A stretch of DNA of 23,645 nucleotides from SBAX01 sp964646605 (GCA_964646605.1 CAZYEX010000035.1:1-23645), one strand, 5' to 3'. Positions 13,062 through 22,087 are shown, counted from the first letter of the stretch. Notes: generated from the letters alone by a model not told the origin. Translations and numbers: made by a program.

Positions 13062-14342
13062 CTATGCCATGCGAGGTTCGTCGGGGCTTTCGGCGGGCTC
13101 GGTCTCGCCCGTCTTGCACACCTCGCGAAGCACGTTGGTCGCGTAGGCGCCGGCGGGGAGAAAAAAACGCAGGCGCAGAAACGGCCCCTGATCGTCCTCC
13201 CCTTCGTCGACCTCCCATTCGGTTAAGGGGACGCGCAAAGGTCGGCGCGCCCCGTGAACCTTCCCTGCACCCGGCGAGACGATCTGGTCCTTTTGCAGGC
13301 CGTAGCGTGCGAGAACTCCAGCCTCCAGGACGCCGGTTTCGCCCTCCGCCTCGGTCATGCGCCGCCCGAACAACGGTCCGGTGGGCGAGATTTCGAAGGC
13401 TTGGCATCGCGGTTGTTCGCGGTCCGCGTCCTCCACGCGGAAACAGGCGCCGTTGGCGTGCTTCCAGGCCAGGTCGCCGGTGCGGACACGATCGATCTCG
13501 AGAATGCGGTGGGCGAATACCTCGTTAAACAATTGGCTCTGCACTGCAGAAACCAACAATTTGCGGAGGTTGGGATCGACGGCGCGCCAGGCCCTTCGCG
13601 GGTCACCGTCGGATTGAGCCAGCGCCCGGCACAGTTTGCTCTGCTGGGCGAATGCTCCGCGAGGCCAGGCGGACGCCGCGGCGGCAAGGTCGCCCGCGTC
13701 GAAGAGTTCTCGCGCTCTACGAACGCCGCCGTGATCGGCGGGACCCGGTCGCCCGAGCATCAGGGCGACGGCCTCGGCGTAATCCTCGCGAAGGGCCGCG
13801 AGACCCACCGCCGCGTTGTCGCCGCGAGCCCCAAAACGCTGCGGACCGAAACAGTTGGGAACGCCACGTTGGGCGAGCACCTCCACGACGGCCCTCGCCG
13901 CGGCCGCCGGCGTAGCCGTGGTCTCTCGAACCTTGAGCACAAAGCGATTCCCCGCCAGGTGACCCAACTTGAGCTTGTTCGAGTGCCGATTCACGGACAG
14001 GACTTTGATGCGCGAGATTTGCAGGCCGGAGATGCGCTCGTGGTTCACGTGTTCCAGGCTGAGGGTTTGGCGGGTGACCCCATGGGCGTCCTTCAGACCC
14101 GCGTAGCCGATCTCGCGTGACGATCGCCCCAAGGCGTTGGCGATCAGCGCCGTAGCGGCCATGGTGGTCAGCCCTTGTTTTTCGATCGTGAAATAAACGT
14201 GCGTACCATTGCCCGAAGGCAGGTACAAAGGGACCTCCTCCACCACGAAGTCCTCGTTGGAACGTTTGGCCACCCCGCCCACCCCCGGCAGGTCGGCGGT
14301 CAGGTAGGGCAGGGCGGGAGATGAAATCACTTCGTTGCTCAC
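13062..14342 (-). CDS. truD: tRNA pseudouridine(13) synthase TruD
   Basis: A 426-residue enzyme converting uridine 13 of tRNA to pseudouridine. The N-terminal catalytic domain shows EDFVVEEVP (30-38), the family motif GYAGLKDAHGVTRQ with catalytic Asp 85, NRHSNKLKLGHLAGNRF (118-133) and NCFGPQRFGARG (163-174). The C-terminal part (AVQSQLFNEVFAHR, TGPLFG, and a last segment 'AYATNVLREVCK') is the usual end of the protein with the inserted TRUD domain between. The start is GTG (cac at 14340-14342), giving MSNEVISSPALPYLT; the Shine-Dalgarno signal is weak. Bacterial TruD is usually about 340-450 residues, so it appears full-length. It follows a tRNA-binding protein and a lipoprotein on the same strand (85 bp after the latter's stop). 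Confidence 0.95.
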   Translation of the reverse strand: MSNEVISSPALPYLTADLPGVGGVAKRSNEDFVVEEVPLYLPSGNGTHVYFTIEKQGLTTMAATALIANALGRSSREIGYAGLKDAHGVTRQTLSLEHVNHERISGLQISRIKVLSVNRHSNKLKLGHLAGNRFVLKVRETTATPAAAARAVVEVLAQRGVPNCFGPQRFGARGDNAAVGLAALREDYAEAVALMLGRPGPADHGGVRRARELFDAGDLAAAASAWPRGAFAQQSKLCRALAQSDGDPRRAWRAVDPNLRKLLVSAVQSQLFNEVFAHRILEIDRVRTGDLAWKHANGACFRVEDADREQPRCQAFEISPTGPLFGRRMTEAEGETGVLEAGVLARYGLQKDQIVSPGAGKVHGARRPLRVPLTEWEVDEGEDDQGPFLRLRFFLPAGAYATNVLREVCKTGETEPAESPDEPRMA

Positions 14343-14426
14343 CGGGAGACTGTACCCTGAATCGAAAGCGATCGAAACCTCGTCCGCTCGGTCGGCGACG
14401 AAGGCCGAGCGCGGATGGACGGAAGG

Positions 14427-14834
14427 TCAATACACCATTCGGCCGAAGGTGTCGTTGATCTGTTCCGGCTTGCCGCGGAACATGGTTTGCGCGCGGGCTT
14501 GGCGAAGGGGCGCTTCGTCGGACCAGCGACGCACGTCGCGCTCGTGCAGGCTGCGGACGAGGGCACAGGTTTGTTCGAGATGCCGGGCGCGATGCGCGGC
14601 CATTCGTCGGTCCAAATCCATGGTTTTCTGGACTCGCTGGGGACCGGCGGCGTCGTGCTCAGCGTACCAGGACACGTAGTGTTCGATCCGCGCGTCGCGT
14701 TCCGCGCGTTTGGCGTGGTAACGCGGATCGGCGCATCCGCCCGCGCTGCCCACAACCGTCGCGGAAAGCAGTATCGCCACGATACGACGCACCGGACACC
14801 GTCGATGGCGCCCCGAACGCGAGTGCAGCTTCAT
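14427..14834 (-). CDS. Small lipoprotein, function unknown
   Basis: A 135-residue protein with a basic N-terminus (MKLHSRSGRHRRCPVRR), a hydrophobic segment and a lipobox-like SAGGC (probable lipidated Cys 34). The rest is helical and charged: 'RYHAKRAERDARIEHYVSWY' then AEHDAAGPQRVQKTMDLDRR, closing in 'FGRMVY'. I do not recognise a named family, though similar short planctomycete lipoproteins with a YVxWYAxHD segment seem to recur. Its start overlaps the stop of the upstream tRNA-binding gene by four bases (ATGA at 14831-14834), which implies translational coupling. An envelope location next to a tRNA-binding gene is probably operon convenience and not shared function. Confidence 0.75.
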   Translation of the reverse strand: MKLHSRSGRHRRCPVRRIVAILLSATVVGSAGGCADPRYHAKRAERDARIEHYVSWYAEHDAAGPQRVQKTMDLDRRMAAHRARHLEQTCALVRSLHERDVRRWSDEAPLRQARAQTMFRGKPEQINDTFGRMVY

Positions 14835-15190
14835 GATACGGCACTTCCCGGATCGATGTCCGATTCCGTGGTGAGGACGATGACCCGTGTGCGGTCCGCA
14901 GTGGAGGCGGCCAGCAACATGCCCTGGCTCTCGACCCCGCGCATCGTCCGCGGCGCGAGATTCGACACGAGCACGACATTCCGCCCCAAAAGCTGGTCCG
15001 GGCGGTAGTAACCCTTCAACCCGGCCACGATCTGCCGCTTTTCATCGCCCAGATCGACTTTCAAAACGAGCAATTTGTCGGCGTTGGGATGGTCGCCGGC
15101 CTCGACCACCCTCCCCACGCGGAGTTTGACCTTGGCGAAGTCGTCGAAGGTGATGGTGTCGGGCTTGGCGGCGATGGGTTGTTCGGACAT
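14831..15190 (-). CDS. tRNA-binding OB-fold protein (Trbp111 / CsaA / MetG C-terminal-like)
   Basis: A 119-residue stand-alone tRNA_bind domain. It shows 'TITFDDFAKVKLRVGRVVEA' (12-31), HPNADKLLVLKVDLGDE (34-50), QIVAGL and 'VVLVSNLAPRTMRGVESQGM' (72-91), the complete signature of the domain fused to the C-terminus of many methionyl-tRNA synthetases and found alone as Trbp111. Such proteins form dimers and bind tRNA by shape. It may act in trans with a MetG lacking this tail; that needs the genome's metG. The ATG ending at 15190 has GGGAG six bases upstream and a strong promoter at 15230-15258. It is first in a likely operon with the lipoprotein and truD. Confidence 0.92.
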   Translation of the reverse strand: MSEQPIAAKPDTITFDDFAKVKLRVGRVVEAGDHPNADKLLVLKVDLGDEKRQIVAGLKGYYRPDQLLGRNVVLVSNLAPRTMRGVESQGMLLAASTADRTRVIVLTTESDIDPGSAVS

Positions 15191-15229
15191 CGGTTACTCC
15201 CGGGTTTCGTTCGTTTCGCGTCGCCGCGA

Positions 15230-15258
15230 AGTATAGACCCGTTGGGCAGGGAAGGCAA
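15230..15258 (-). promoter_or_regulatory. sigma70-type promoter for the tRNA-binding protein operon
   Basis: On the minus strand TTGCCT (15258-15253) and TATACT (15235-15230) are separated by exactly 17 bases, 39 bases before the ATG ending at 15190. Both boxes are close to consensus. The boxes nearly match those before ssrA. Confidence 0.65.
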
Positions 15259-15324
15259 AACATTCGTCCCTCTGCGTGCCGTCATGGACTACCCGAGGGT
15301 GCTGGATACATCGGCGAAGGTTCC

Positions 15325-15330
15325 TACAAT
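15325..15330 (+). promoter_or_regulatory. Possible -10 element for manA
   Basis: TACAAT at 15325-15330 lies 21 bases before the manA ATG. No good -35 box is present at 16-18 bases, so this is only a partial match. Confidence 0.3.
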
Positions 15331-15351
15331 CGCTCTTCGGGAGCGAAACGC

Positions 15352-16455
15352 ATGGGCACCCCAGTTTACCCGCTGATCTTTGAGCCGATTCTCAAGCCGC
15401 GCATCTGGGGCGGGCGGAGGCTGGCGACCCGGCTGGGAAAGAGTCTTCCAGAGGGTGAGCGGATCGGCGAGTCCTGGGAAGTCGCCGATTTGGAGAACGC
15501 TCAGTCCGTCGTCGCGGCCGGACCGGAAAAGGGAAAGACCCTTGACGGGTTGGTGAACTCCTGGGGCGAGCGCCTGACCGGACGGGCCAAACTGGTCGAC
15601 GGGCGCTTCCCTCTGCTCATCAAGTTCTTGGACGCCGACGGCATTCTGAGCGTCCAGGTCCATCCCGACCAAGCCGCCGCACGGCGTATGGGCGGCACGG
15701 TCCGGGTGAAGCACGAAGCGTGGTACGTCATCGAAGCCCTGCCCGGCGCGTTCCTGTACCACGGACTGTGTGAGGGCGTGGACGCGGATCAGCTCCGACA
15801 AGCCGTCATAGAGGGTCGAGTGGAGTCCGTTCTGCGCAAAATTCCGGCGCGAAGAGGGCATTGCTACGACCTCCCCAGCGGCACGGTCCACGCTCTGGGT
15901 GGCGGACTGTTGGTCGCCGAGGTGCAAACCCCCTCGGACACGACCTATCGCCTGTACGATTGGGGTCGTTCGGATCCCGCGACCGGCCGACCGCGAGAGC
16001 TTCACCTGGCGGACGCCTTGCCCTGCGTCCGTTTCGCACCGACCGCGCCCGAGCAGCTTCCGCAACACACCGCCAGCGTCTGGACCACGATGACCAGCCT
16101 GTGCCGATCCGAGTCTTTTGTGATCGAGCGGGTGCGGATGGTCGAGGGCGTGGAAATGGAAATCCCCCACGCGGAAATGGTCATCTGGATCGTTTTGGAA
16201 GGCCGCGGTACGATCGTCTGCGAGGGGGGCGCGGAAGCGGTGGAATTCGCGGTCGGTCAAACGGTCGTGCTGCCCGCCGCTCTGAAGAAAGGTCGCGTCC
16301 GCACGAGCGAAAACGCTATGTGGCTCGAGGTCACGGTCCCGGTGGAGAGTTCACTAGCGGATTTCGCCCGGCCGGACCGCGCCTCTCTGACCGCTTCGCC
16401 GGTCGCCGAGCGGTATGTGCCGCTTCGCCTGCCGCCGAAACCCAACCCGGAATGA
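15352..16455 (+). CDS. manA: Class I mannose-6-phosphate isomerase, cupin type
   Basis: A 367-residue cytoplasmic zinc enzyme interconverting mannose-6-phosphate and fructose-6-phosphate, feeding GDP-mannose for glycans. Visible motifs: IWGGRRL (18-24), GESWE (39-43), 'PLLIKFLDADGILSVQVHPD' (87-106) with zinc ligands Gln 102 and His 104, HEAWYVI with Glu 122, and PSGTVHALGGGLLVAEVQ (175-192) with His 180. This is the short Bacillus-type form. A second cupin domain occupies the C-terminus (about 230-345). The start at 15352 has GGGAGCG upstream. It is divergent from the tRNA-binding protein gene and followed after 18 bp by a membrane-protein gene, probably co-transcribed. Confidence 0.93.
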   Translation: MGTPVYPLIFEPILKPRIWGGRRLATRLGKSLPEGERIGESWEVADLENAQSVVAAGPEKGKTLDGLVNSWGERLTGRAKLVDGRFPLLIKFLDADGILSVQVHPDQAAARRMGGTVRVKHEAWYVIEALPGAFLYHGLCEGVDADQLRQAVIEGRVESVLRKIPARRGHCYDLPSGTVHALGGGLLVAEVQTPSDTTYRLYDWGRSDPATGRPRELHLADALPCVRFAPTAPEQLPQHTASVWTTMTSLCRSESFVIERVRMVEGVEMEIPHAEMVIWIVLEGRGTIVCEGGAEAVEFAVGQTVVLPAALKKGRVRTSENAMWLEVTVPVESSLADFARPDRASLTASPVAERYVPLRLPPKPNPE

Positions 16456-16473
16456 GTTCCGTCGGATCGGTCC

Positions 16474-17421
16474 ATGTCCGTTACACCGTTGCCACGCGAA
16501 GTGCGTCGTCACACCCGGCGTACCTTGTATGTCGTCGCGGGCTTCTACGTCGCGGTGGGATTCGTGGTGGCGACTGCGGCTGCGGTGCTCGGAGACCGGT
16601 TGGGGACTTTCCTGGGGTTTCTGATCATCAGCGGCGCGATCGTCACGGCCGTGATTCTGCGAGCCCTGCTCCGCGCCGAGACCTATCTGGCGGCGCTGGG
16701 CGAGCTCGCCGCGACGATGCACGCGCGGTTGGAACGAGTCGAGACCGCGACGAACGCCCTGCAACGACGGGTGCCGCCGGAGAACGGTCGAAGCGCCGAT
16801 GGAGGCGTCCGCCTTCTGGACCTCACGGCGATCGGCGGCGGCGATCCCAGCCTCCTGACCGCGGCCACCCTGGAGCGTAAGGCCTTTCCGCGACTGGTGA
16901 CTTCGTTGGAGGAGGAGGTCATCGGGTCCCATGAGTCGCCCGCGTCCGAGGACACCGCCGGGCTGGAGGCTTCCAACACGGAACCGTCCCTCGATGCGGT
17001 GCCGGCGGCGGTCGCAACCTCCGAGACAACGGAAGACTCGATGAGCGACTTCGAGGAACCAGGCGCACCTGCCGTGAAGAGTCTTTTTCGACTGTGGAAG
17101 GTGGCGCTTCGGCGCGGCGACTTGGCGGGATGCCGAGAGGTCTACGCGGCCCTGGTCGACGCAGCCGATCCGCAGACCATCGCCCCGCTGGGCGCGCAGC
17201 TTGCGGCGGTTGCGGATCGCGTGGAAGCGTCGCTACGTCAAGCCTACGGCGCTCGCGTGCGCGACAAGGACTATGCCGCGGCCCTTGCCTTGGGCGAACG
17301 CATCCGCTGCCTGCTGTCCGACCGTCCGGTGGCCGACGAGTGCCGCAGACTCGCCCCGATCCTCGCCCGCCGCCTGAGCGATTCCGCGCCGCAGCCTCTC
17401 CCCGTTCGAGATGCACAATAG
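16474..17421 (+). CDS. Membrane-anchored coiled-coil protein, unknown function
   Basis: A 315-residue protein. Two closely spaced transmembrane segments at about 18-39 and 44-64 form a hairpin. They are followed by a probable coiled coil (66-98: ALLRAETYLAALGELAATMH then ARLERVETATNALQRR), an acidic, Ala/Glu/Thr-rich linker (about 140-195), and a helical C-terminal domain (about 200-310: FRLWKVALRRGDLAGCREVY, then alanine-rich helices that resemble TPR-like pairs). I do not recognise a named family. The architecture suggests a cytoplasmic scaffold at the membrane. It follows manA by 18 bp and is convergent with the CoA-transferase gene (65 bp apart). Confidence 0.7.
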   Translation: MSVTPLPREVRRHTRRTLYVVAGFYVAVGFVVATAAAVLGDRLGTFLGFLIISGAIVTAVILRALLRAETYLAALGELAATMHARLERVETATNALQRRVPPENGRSADGGVRLLDLTAIGGGDPSLLTAATLERKAFPRLVTSLEEEVIGSHESPASEDTAGLEASNTEPSLDAVPAAVATSETTEDSMSDFEEPGAPAVKSLFRLWKVALRRGDLAGCREVYAALVDAADPQTIAPLGAQLAAVADRVEASLRQAYGARVRDKDYAAALALGERIRCLLSDRPVADECRRLAPILARRLSDSAPQPLPVRDAQ

Positions 17422-17486
17422 CAAACAGGTCTCCAACGGTGCCCACCAGATGGCGCGCAAGGAGTCAGCGCGTTTCCCGCAGGGGA

Positions 17487-19376
17487 TTACTTGGCGAGTT
17501 TACCCCGCCGGCGCTTGGTGAAGGGGATTCGCAGGCCGTACACTCCGGAGTCCAGTTCGCTCTCCACGGCGTGACCGCATTTGTGGAAAATGCGGAGCAT
17601 GCCGTGATTCTCCATGAGCACGTCGGCGGTGAACCCGGCGATCCCGCGCGAACGGGCGGCGTCGACCAGGGCGTTCATCAGGGCCGTTCCCACGCCCTTG
17701 CCCTGCCAGTCGTCGCGGACGAGGAAGGCGGCCTCGGCGAAGTTCGTGGCGGGGTTCTTGCGGTAGTGTGCGATGGCGACCATGGCCGCGTTCTCGCCGG
17801 ATTCGGTCAACACGACCAAGGCCATGTCCGATTCGTAGTCCACGCGCAGGAATTCTTGCAGCTTCTCGTGGGGTATGGCCTTGAGCATTTGGAAGAATCG
17901 TGAATGAATCGACGACGGGGACAACTGGTAGAACAAATCGCGCACCAATGGTTCGTCGGAGATCTTCAACGGGCGCATGAAGGCCTGCGAACCGTCCTTC
18001 AGCCCGATCCAGCGCTCCTGCTCAAGGGGATAGACGGCGGTTTTCATCGGCCATTCGATCTGGTCGGCATAGATCAAGCGTCGTGCTTTGGCTTCGGCGA
18101 TCAGCCAGGGGCGGAACTTGGGATGAGCGATCTCGATCAAGGCCAGGGTGCGTTCGCGGATCGTCTTGCCGTGAAGGTACGCGGCGCCGTATTCGGTGAC
18201 GACATAATGCACGTCGCCGCGGCTGGTGACCACACCGGCGCCCTGCTTGAGGTAGGGGACAATGCGCGAAATGGTTTCGCCCTCGGCCGTGGAGGGCAGG
18301 GCGATGATCGGTCGCCCGCCTTTGGACCGCGCCGCCCCGCGGGTGAAGTCCACCTGCCCGCCGATACCGCTGTAGAACATGGCCCCTAGGGAGTCGGCGC
18401 AGACCTGCCCGGTCAGGTCTACTTCGATGGCCGAGTTGATGGAGATCATCCGATCGTTCTTGGCGATGATGACCGGGTCGTTGACGTAGTGGGAGGGACG
18501 GAACTCGATCAGGGGGTTGTCGTCGATGAATTCGTAGAGCCTCCGCGTCCCCAGGACGAAGCTGGCCACGATTTTGCCGCGATGCAAGGTCTTCATGGAA
18601 TTGTTGATGACGCCCTTCTCCAGGAGCGGGATCACGCCGTCGCTGAACATTTCGGTGTGGATGCCCAGGTTCTTGAAGTTGTCCAAGAACCCCAGCACGG
18701 CGTCGGGGATGGTGCCGATGCCCAATTGCAGGGTGGCGCCGTCGACGATCAGGTTGGCGATGTGACGGGCGATGCACTTCGCGGTCTCGTCGGCTTCGCC
18801 GTGCTTGGATTCGAGAATGGGCGTGTCGCTGGGGACGAGGAAGTCGATGTCGCGGACGTGGATAAAACAATCGCCGAGCGCCCGCGGCATCCGGCGGTTG
18901 ACCTCGGCGACGACCACGCGGGCGGCTTCGGTCGCGGGTTTAACGATGTCCGTGGATACGCCGTAGCTGCAATAGCCGTGTTCGTCTGGCGGGCTGACCA
19001 TCATCAAAGCGACATCGATGCGCATGCGGCCGCTGCGAAAGAGGGCGGCGATTTCGGAGAGGAAGATGGGCGTGTAGTCCGCGCGACCCTCGGCGACGGC
19101 TTGGCGGACGTTGGGGCCGATGAAGAAGGCGTTGTGCCGGAAGCGGTCGCCCAGTCGCGGCTCGGTGTAGGGGGCGACGCCCAGGGTGAGGATGTGGATG
19201 ATCTCCGTGTCGCTCAGGTCGGTTCGCGCCGCCAGGGCCGCGACCAGCGTCTGCGGCTCTCCGGCGCCCGAGCCGATGAACACGCGCTGCCCGTGGCGCA
19301 CCAGGGACACGGCGCGTTCCGGTGTGGTCACTTTGTCGGCGTAACGCTCCTGCCACTCCGCAGTCGGTTCGCTCAT
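17487..19376 (-). CDS. Acetyl-CoA hydrolase/CoA-transferase fused to a GNAT acetyltransferase
   Basis: A 629-residue two-domain enzyme. Residues 1-440 are an acetyl-CoA hydrolase/4-hydroxybutyrate CoA-transferase-type domain (GSGAGEPQTL 36-44; 'GIHTEMFSDGVI' 238-249 with Glu 242 as the likely glutamyl-CoA nucleophile; NSAIEVDLTGQVCADSLG; SGIGGQVDFTRGA, the CoA-binding Gly-rich loop; VVTEYGAA). Residues 465-615 are a GNAT domain (RPLKISDEPLVRDLFYQLSP; acetyl-CoA loop RDDWQGKGVGTALM 554-567; ENHGMLRIFHKCG). This combination is an established architecture in environmental bacteria. The CoA donor and acceptor and the GNAT target are not predictable here; regulation of the transferase by lysine acetylation is a speculation. 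The ATG ending at 19376 gives the standard N-terminus; the Shine-Dalgarno is weak. It is divergent from bamA. Confidence 0.9.
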   Translation of the reverse strand: MSEPTAEWQERYADKVTTPERAVSLVRHGQRVFIGSGAGEPQTLVAALAARTDLSDTEIIHILTLGVAPYTEPRLGDRFRHNAFFIGPNVRQAVAEGRADYTPIFLSEIAALFRSGRMRIDVALMMVSPPDEHGYCSYGVSTDIVKPATEAARVVVAEVNRRMPRALGDCFIHVRDIDFLVPSDTPILESKHGEADETAKCIARHIANLIVDGATLQLGIGTIPDAVLGFLDNFKNLGIHTEMFSDGVIPLLEKGVINNSMKTLHRGKIVASFVLGTRRLYEFIDDNPLIEFRPSHYVNDPVIIAKNDRMISINSAIEVDLTGQVCADSLGAMFYSGIGGQVDFTRGAARSKGGRPIIALPSTAEGETISRIVPYLKQGAGVVTSRGDVHYVVTEYGAAYLHGKTIRERTLALIEIAHPKFRPWLIAEAKARRLIYADQIEWPMKTAVYPLEQERWIGLKDGSQAFMRPLKISDEPLVRDLFYQLSPSSIHSRFFQMLKAIPHEKLQEFLRVDYESDMALVVLTESGENAAMVAIAHYRKNPATNFAEAAFLVRDDWQGKGVGTALMNALVDAARSRGIAGFTADVLMENHGMLRIFHKCGHAVESELDSGVYGLRIPFTKRRRGKLAK

Positions 19377-19727
19377 GTTTTATCGCGTCCCATCCGCCGC
19401 GTCTTCGCCGAACACCATCCGGCCTGCTCAAGGGAGGCGCGCCGACGAATCACGCCGGTCGGTGTCATGGTACTCCGTGGCGGGTGAGTCGAAAACAGCG
19501 GGCGAGGATCAAGCATTCCGTGCCGCCATCGCTCCAGGCTCGAGATGCGCAAAAGCGCGGGATTGTCCGCAGCCGCAGGGCGCACGCCTGGGTGTCAAGG
19601 ACCCGTCTTTCCATGGTACTTTGCAAGTTCGGCGTAGCCCCCCTACCATGTGCGGTCGTTTGGCGCGGCTCTGTCCTTGGTGTCCGTTGGCGCGGTCGGG
19701 ACGGGGGCTGAAACCGGGATTGCACAA
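19377..19727. other. Divergent spacer between CoA-transferase gene and bamA
   Basis: No gene is supported in these 351 bases. A likely bamA promoter lies at 19621-19649. The remainder includes no long hairpin or repeat that I can identify. A plus frame open from 19650 precedes the bamA ATG, but its first 26 residues are poor signal-peptide sequence and the frame is better started at 19728. Confidence 0.45.
19621..19649 (+). promoter_or_regulatory. Possible sigma70-type promoter for bamA
   Basis: TTGCAA (19621-19626) and TACCAT (19644-19649) are separated by exactly 17 bases, 78 bases before the bamA ATG at 19728. Both are three- to five-base matches to consensus. Confidence 0.45.
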
Positions 19728-22031
19728 ATGAAGCGGGTTCTCTTTGCGAGCTTCGTGTGCGCTGCTTGGCCGATCGGTGGCGCGCTGCGCGCCCAGGAAC
19801 CGGTCGGCCCACAGGTCGCCGTGGTTGAGTTCACCGGTCTGCAACGCACGACCCTGACATTCGCTCAGGACATTGTTCGACTGCGGGTTGGAGACGCGGC
19901 GGACAAGGCAGCCCTGGACGAAGCGGCCGCGCGGCTGGTCCGCACCGGCCGGTTTACCGACGTGCAATACAAGACCGAGCCGGCCGCTGACGGCGTTCGC
20001 GTCGTGTTCGAGGTTACAGAGCGGACCTTGGTTACGGCGATCAAGTTCGAGGGCAACACGAAGTTCCGCGACGGGGCCCTGAAGGACGTCGTGGGGCAGA
20101 AGATCGGGGAGGCTGCGGACGTCTTCGCGATTCGCGACGGTCGGGACGCCATCGCGGGCAAGTACCGCGAGGCGGGCTACGGCGAAGTGGAGGTCAGCTA
20201 CGATCAGAATCGGTTGGAGCGTACGGGAGAGTTGGCGTACGCGGTCGTAGAGGGGGACCGGGTGCTGATCCGCAAGATTCGCTTTGAGGGGAACGCGCAC
20301 GTTCTGGAGAGCGAACTCAAACGGGAGCTTCAGACCAAGACGGCGTGGTGGATATTCCGCACCGGCGCCTTCGATGCGGACACGGTCGAGGGGGACGTGG
20401 CCCGAGTGCAGAACTATTACCGCGATCAGGGGTTTCTCGATGCCAAAGCGAGCTTCCGGAAAGAGCTTGGCCCGGACGGGGAAGGCTTGACGGTCGTGTT
20501 CGTCGTCGAGGAGGGGGTGGCCTACACCATCGAAGATATTCAGTTCCGCGGTCAGGCGCAGCTTTCGGCGGAGGAGCTTGGTGGATTGATCCGCTCGCGG
20601 GCGGGTGAGACCGTCAAGCGTCCGCAGGTCGAGGCCGACGCTCGGGCGATCCATGAACGATACGGGTCGCTCGGCTACCTTGATGCCAGGGTTCGCCCCG
20701 TGCGGGTTTTCGCGGAAACGCCGGGTCGGGTGCGGATTACCTTCGAAATCGAGGAGGGCGGGCAGTTTCGCGTGGCGCGGGTGGTGGTGCGCGGGAACGC
20801 TCGGACCAAGGACAAGGTCGTGCGCCGAGCGCTGAATCTGTATCCGCCGGACGACCTTTTCAACCTGACCGAGGCCAAGGAGGCCGAGCGAAGACTGGTC
20901 GAATCAAGGATCTTCGACACGGCGCGGGTGATCCCGGTGGGCGACCAACCGGGGGTCCGCGACGCGGTGATCGACGTGACGGAATCGGAAAAAGCGGGCG
21001 ACTTCTTGTTCGGCGCGGGCGTCACGAGCAACAGCGGATTGGTGGGCTCGGTGGTGCTCGACTTGCAGAACTTCGACCTGCGGGACAGACCGCGGAGTTG
21101 GGCGGAGTTCTTCAAGCTGCGATCGTTTTTCGGGGGGGGGCAACGGCTGCGGATCGAGCTTCAGCCGGGCAGCGACGTAAACCGCTTTCGGATCGACTTC
21201 ACCGAGCCCTATTTGTTCGATCGACCGTTGCGCTTCGACACCAGTCTTTATCTCTTCGAGCGCGGGCGGGACGGGTACCATGAGGGGCGCATCGGGCAGA
21301 CCACGAGCCTGGGCAAACGCTTCGAGCGCGGGCCGTTGCAGGGTTGGAGCGGCGAGATCGCCTTGCGCTCGGAGATGGTGGACATCGACGACGTGGACCT
21401 TTTCGCTTCCAATGAAATCCGCGAGGACAAGGGCAGCAACTTGATTTCCGGGACCCGCGTTTCGCTGGTCCGCGACCGCACCGACAACCGGCTCGTGCCC
21501 ACCAAGGGCGATCGCTTCCGCGTGGGGTACGAGTACGTCGGGTTGCTCGGCGGAGATCACAATTTCGGCAAGGTTACGACCGGCTACAATTGGTACACCA
21601 CGGTGCGCACGGATCGTTTGGATCGCAAGTACGTCTTGCAGCTTCGCGGCGAAGGCGGGGCGATCGTCGGCGACGCACCGGTATTCGAGCGCTTTTATGC
21701 GGGCGGCACCGGGTCCATCCGCGGCTTCGCCTTCCGCGGGGTCGGGGAGCACGACGGCCTCGACGACAACAACATCGGCGGGGATTACTTGCTCTTGCTG
21801 GGCGCGGAATACAGTTACCCGCTGTATGGCGAGAACCTTCGCGGACATGTGTTCCTGGACACGGGGACGGCGGGGGCCGGCGCGTATCGCGCCGCGATCG
21901 GGACGGGCGTGCGCTTCACGCTCGACATCCTCGGCCCGCTGCCCTTGGAATTCAACCTTGCCTTCCCGTTTGCTACCGGAACCGACGACGACGAACAAGT
22001 GTTCAGCTTCCTGGTGGGAAGCATCTTCTAA
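19728..22031 (+). CDS. bamA: Outer membrane assembly factor BamA (Omp85)
   Basis: A 767-residue outer-membrane protein that inserts beta-barrel proteins. The ATG at 19728 is preferred because it opens a typical signal peptide (MKRVLFASFVCAAWPIGGALRA); GGGA lies ten bases upstream. Five POTRA domains are visible at about 29-98, 99-176, 178-263, 264-344 and 345-420, with the usual 'I-x-FEGN' strand in POTRA 2 and 3 and a VVVRGN strand in POTRA 5. The barrel (about 424-767) includes FTEPYLFDRPL, FYAGGTGSIRGF (the L6 loop R/Y-GF motif, 656-667) and a C-terminal Phe that ends the last strand (SFLVGSIF). Size and order match the family, so it is complete. Its presence supports a two-membrane cell. 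A strongly expressed tmRNA gene lies 95 bp downstream. Confidence 0.95.
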   Translation: MKRVLFASFVCAAWPIGGALRAQEPVGPQVAVVEFTGLQRTTLTFAQDIVRLRVGDAADKAALDEAAARLVRTGRFTDVQYKTEPAADGVRVVFEVTERTLVTAIKFEGNTKFRDGALKDVVGQKIGEAADVFAIRDGRDAIAGKYREAGYGEVEVSYDQNRLERTGELAYAVVEGDRVLIRKIRFEGNAHVLESELKRELQTKTAWWIFRTGAFDADTVEGDVARVQNYYRDQGFLDAKASFRKELGPDGEGLTVVFVVEEGVAYTIEDIQFRGQAQLSAEELGGLIRSRAGETVKRPQVEADARAIHERYGSLGYLDARVRPVRVFAETPGRVRITFEIEEGGQFRVARVVVRGNARTKDKVVRRALNLYPPDDLFNLTEAKEAERRLVESRIFDTARVIPVGDQPGVRDAVIDVTESEKAGDFLFGAGVTSNSGLVGSVVLDLQNFDLRDRPRSWAEFFKLRSFFGGGQRLRIELQPGSDVNRFRIDFTEPYLFDRPLRFDTSLYLFERGRDGYHEGRIGQTTSLGKRFERGPLQGWSGEIALRSEMVDIDDVDLFASNEIREDKGSNLISGTRVSLVRDRTDNRLVPTKGDRFRVGYEYVGLLGGDHNFGKVTTGYNWYTTVRTDRLDRKYVLQLRGEGGAIVGDAPVFERFYAGGTGSIRGFAFRGVGEHDGLDDNNIGGDYLLLLGAEYSYPLYGENLRGHVFLDTGTAGAGAYRAAIGTGVRFTLDILGPLPLEFNLAFPFATGTDDDEQVFSFLVGSIF

Positions 22032-22087
22032 CATTGGGCCCCTTGTTTTTCGAGCGATTCGCGTCCGTCGCGCGTTCTTCCGTTGGG

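Noticed and set aside
12907..13407. Upstream extension of the CHRD frame
   Set aside because: It lies antisense to the 3' end of truD in part and lacks a signal peptide; the ATG ending at 12906 opens a lipoprotein signal.
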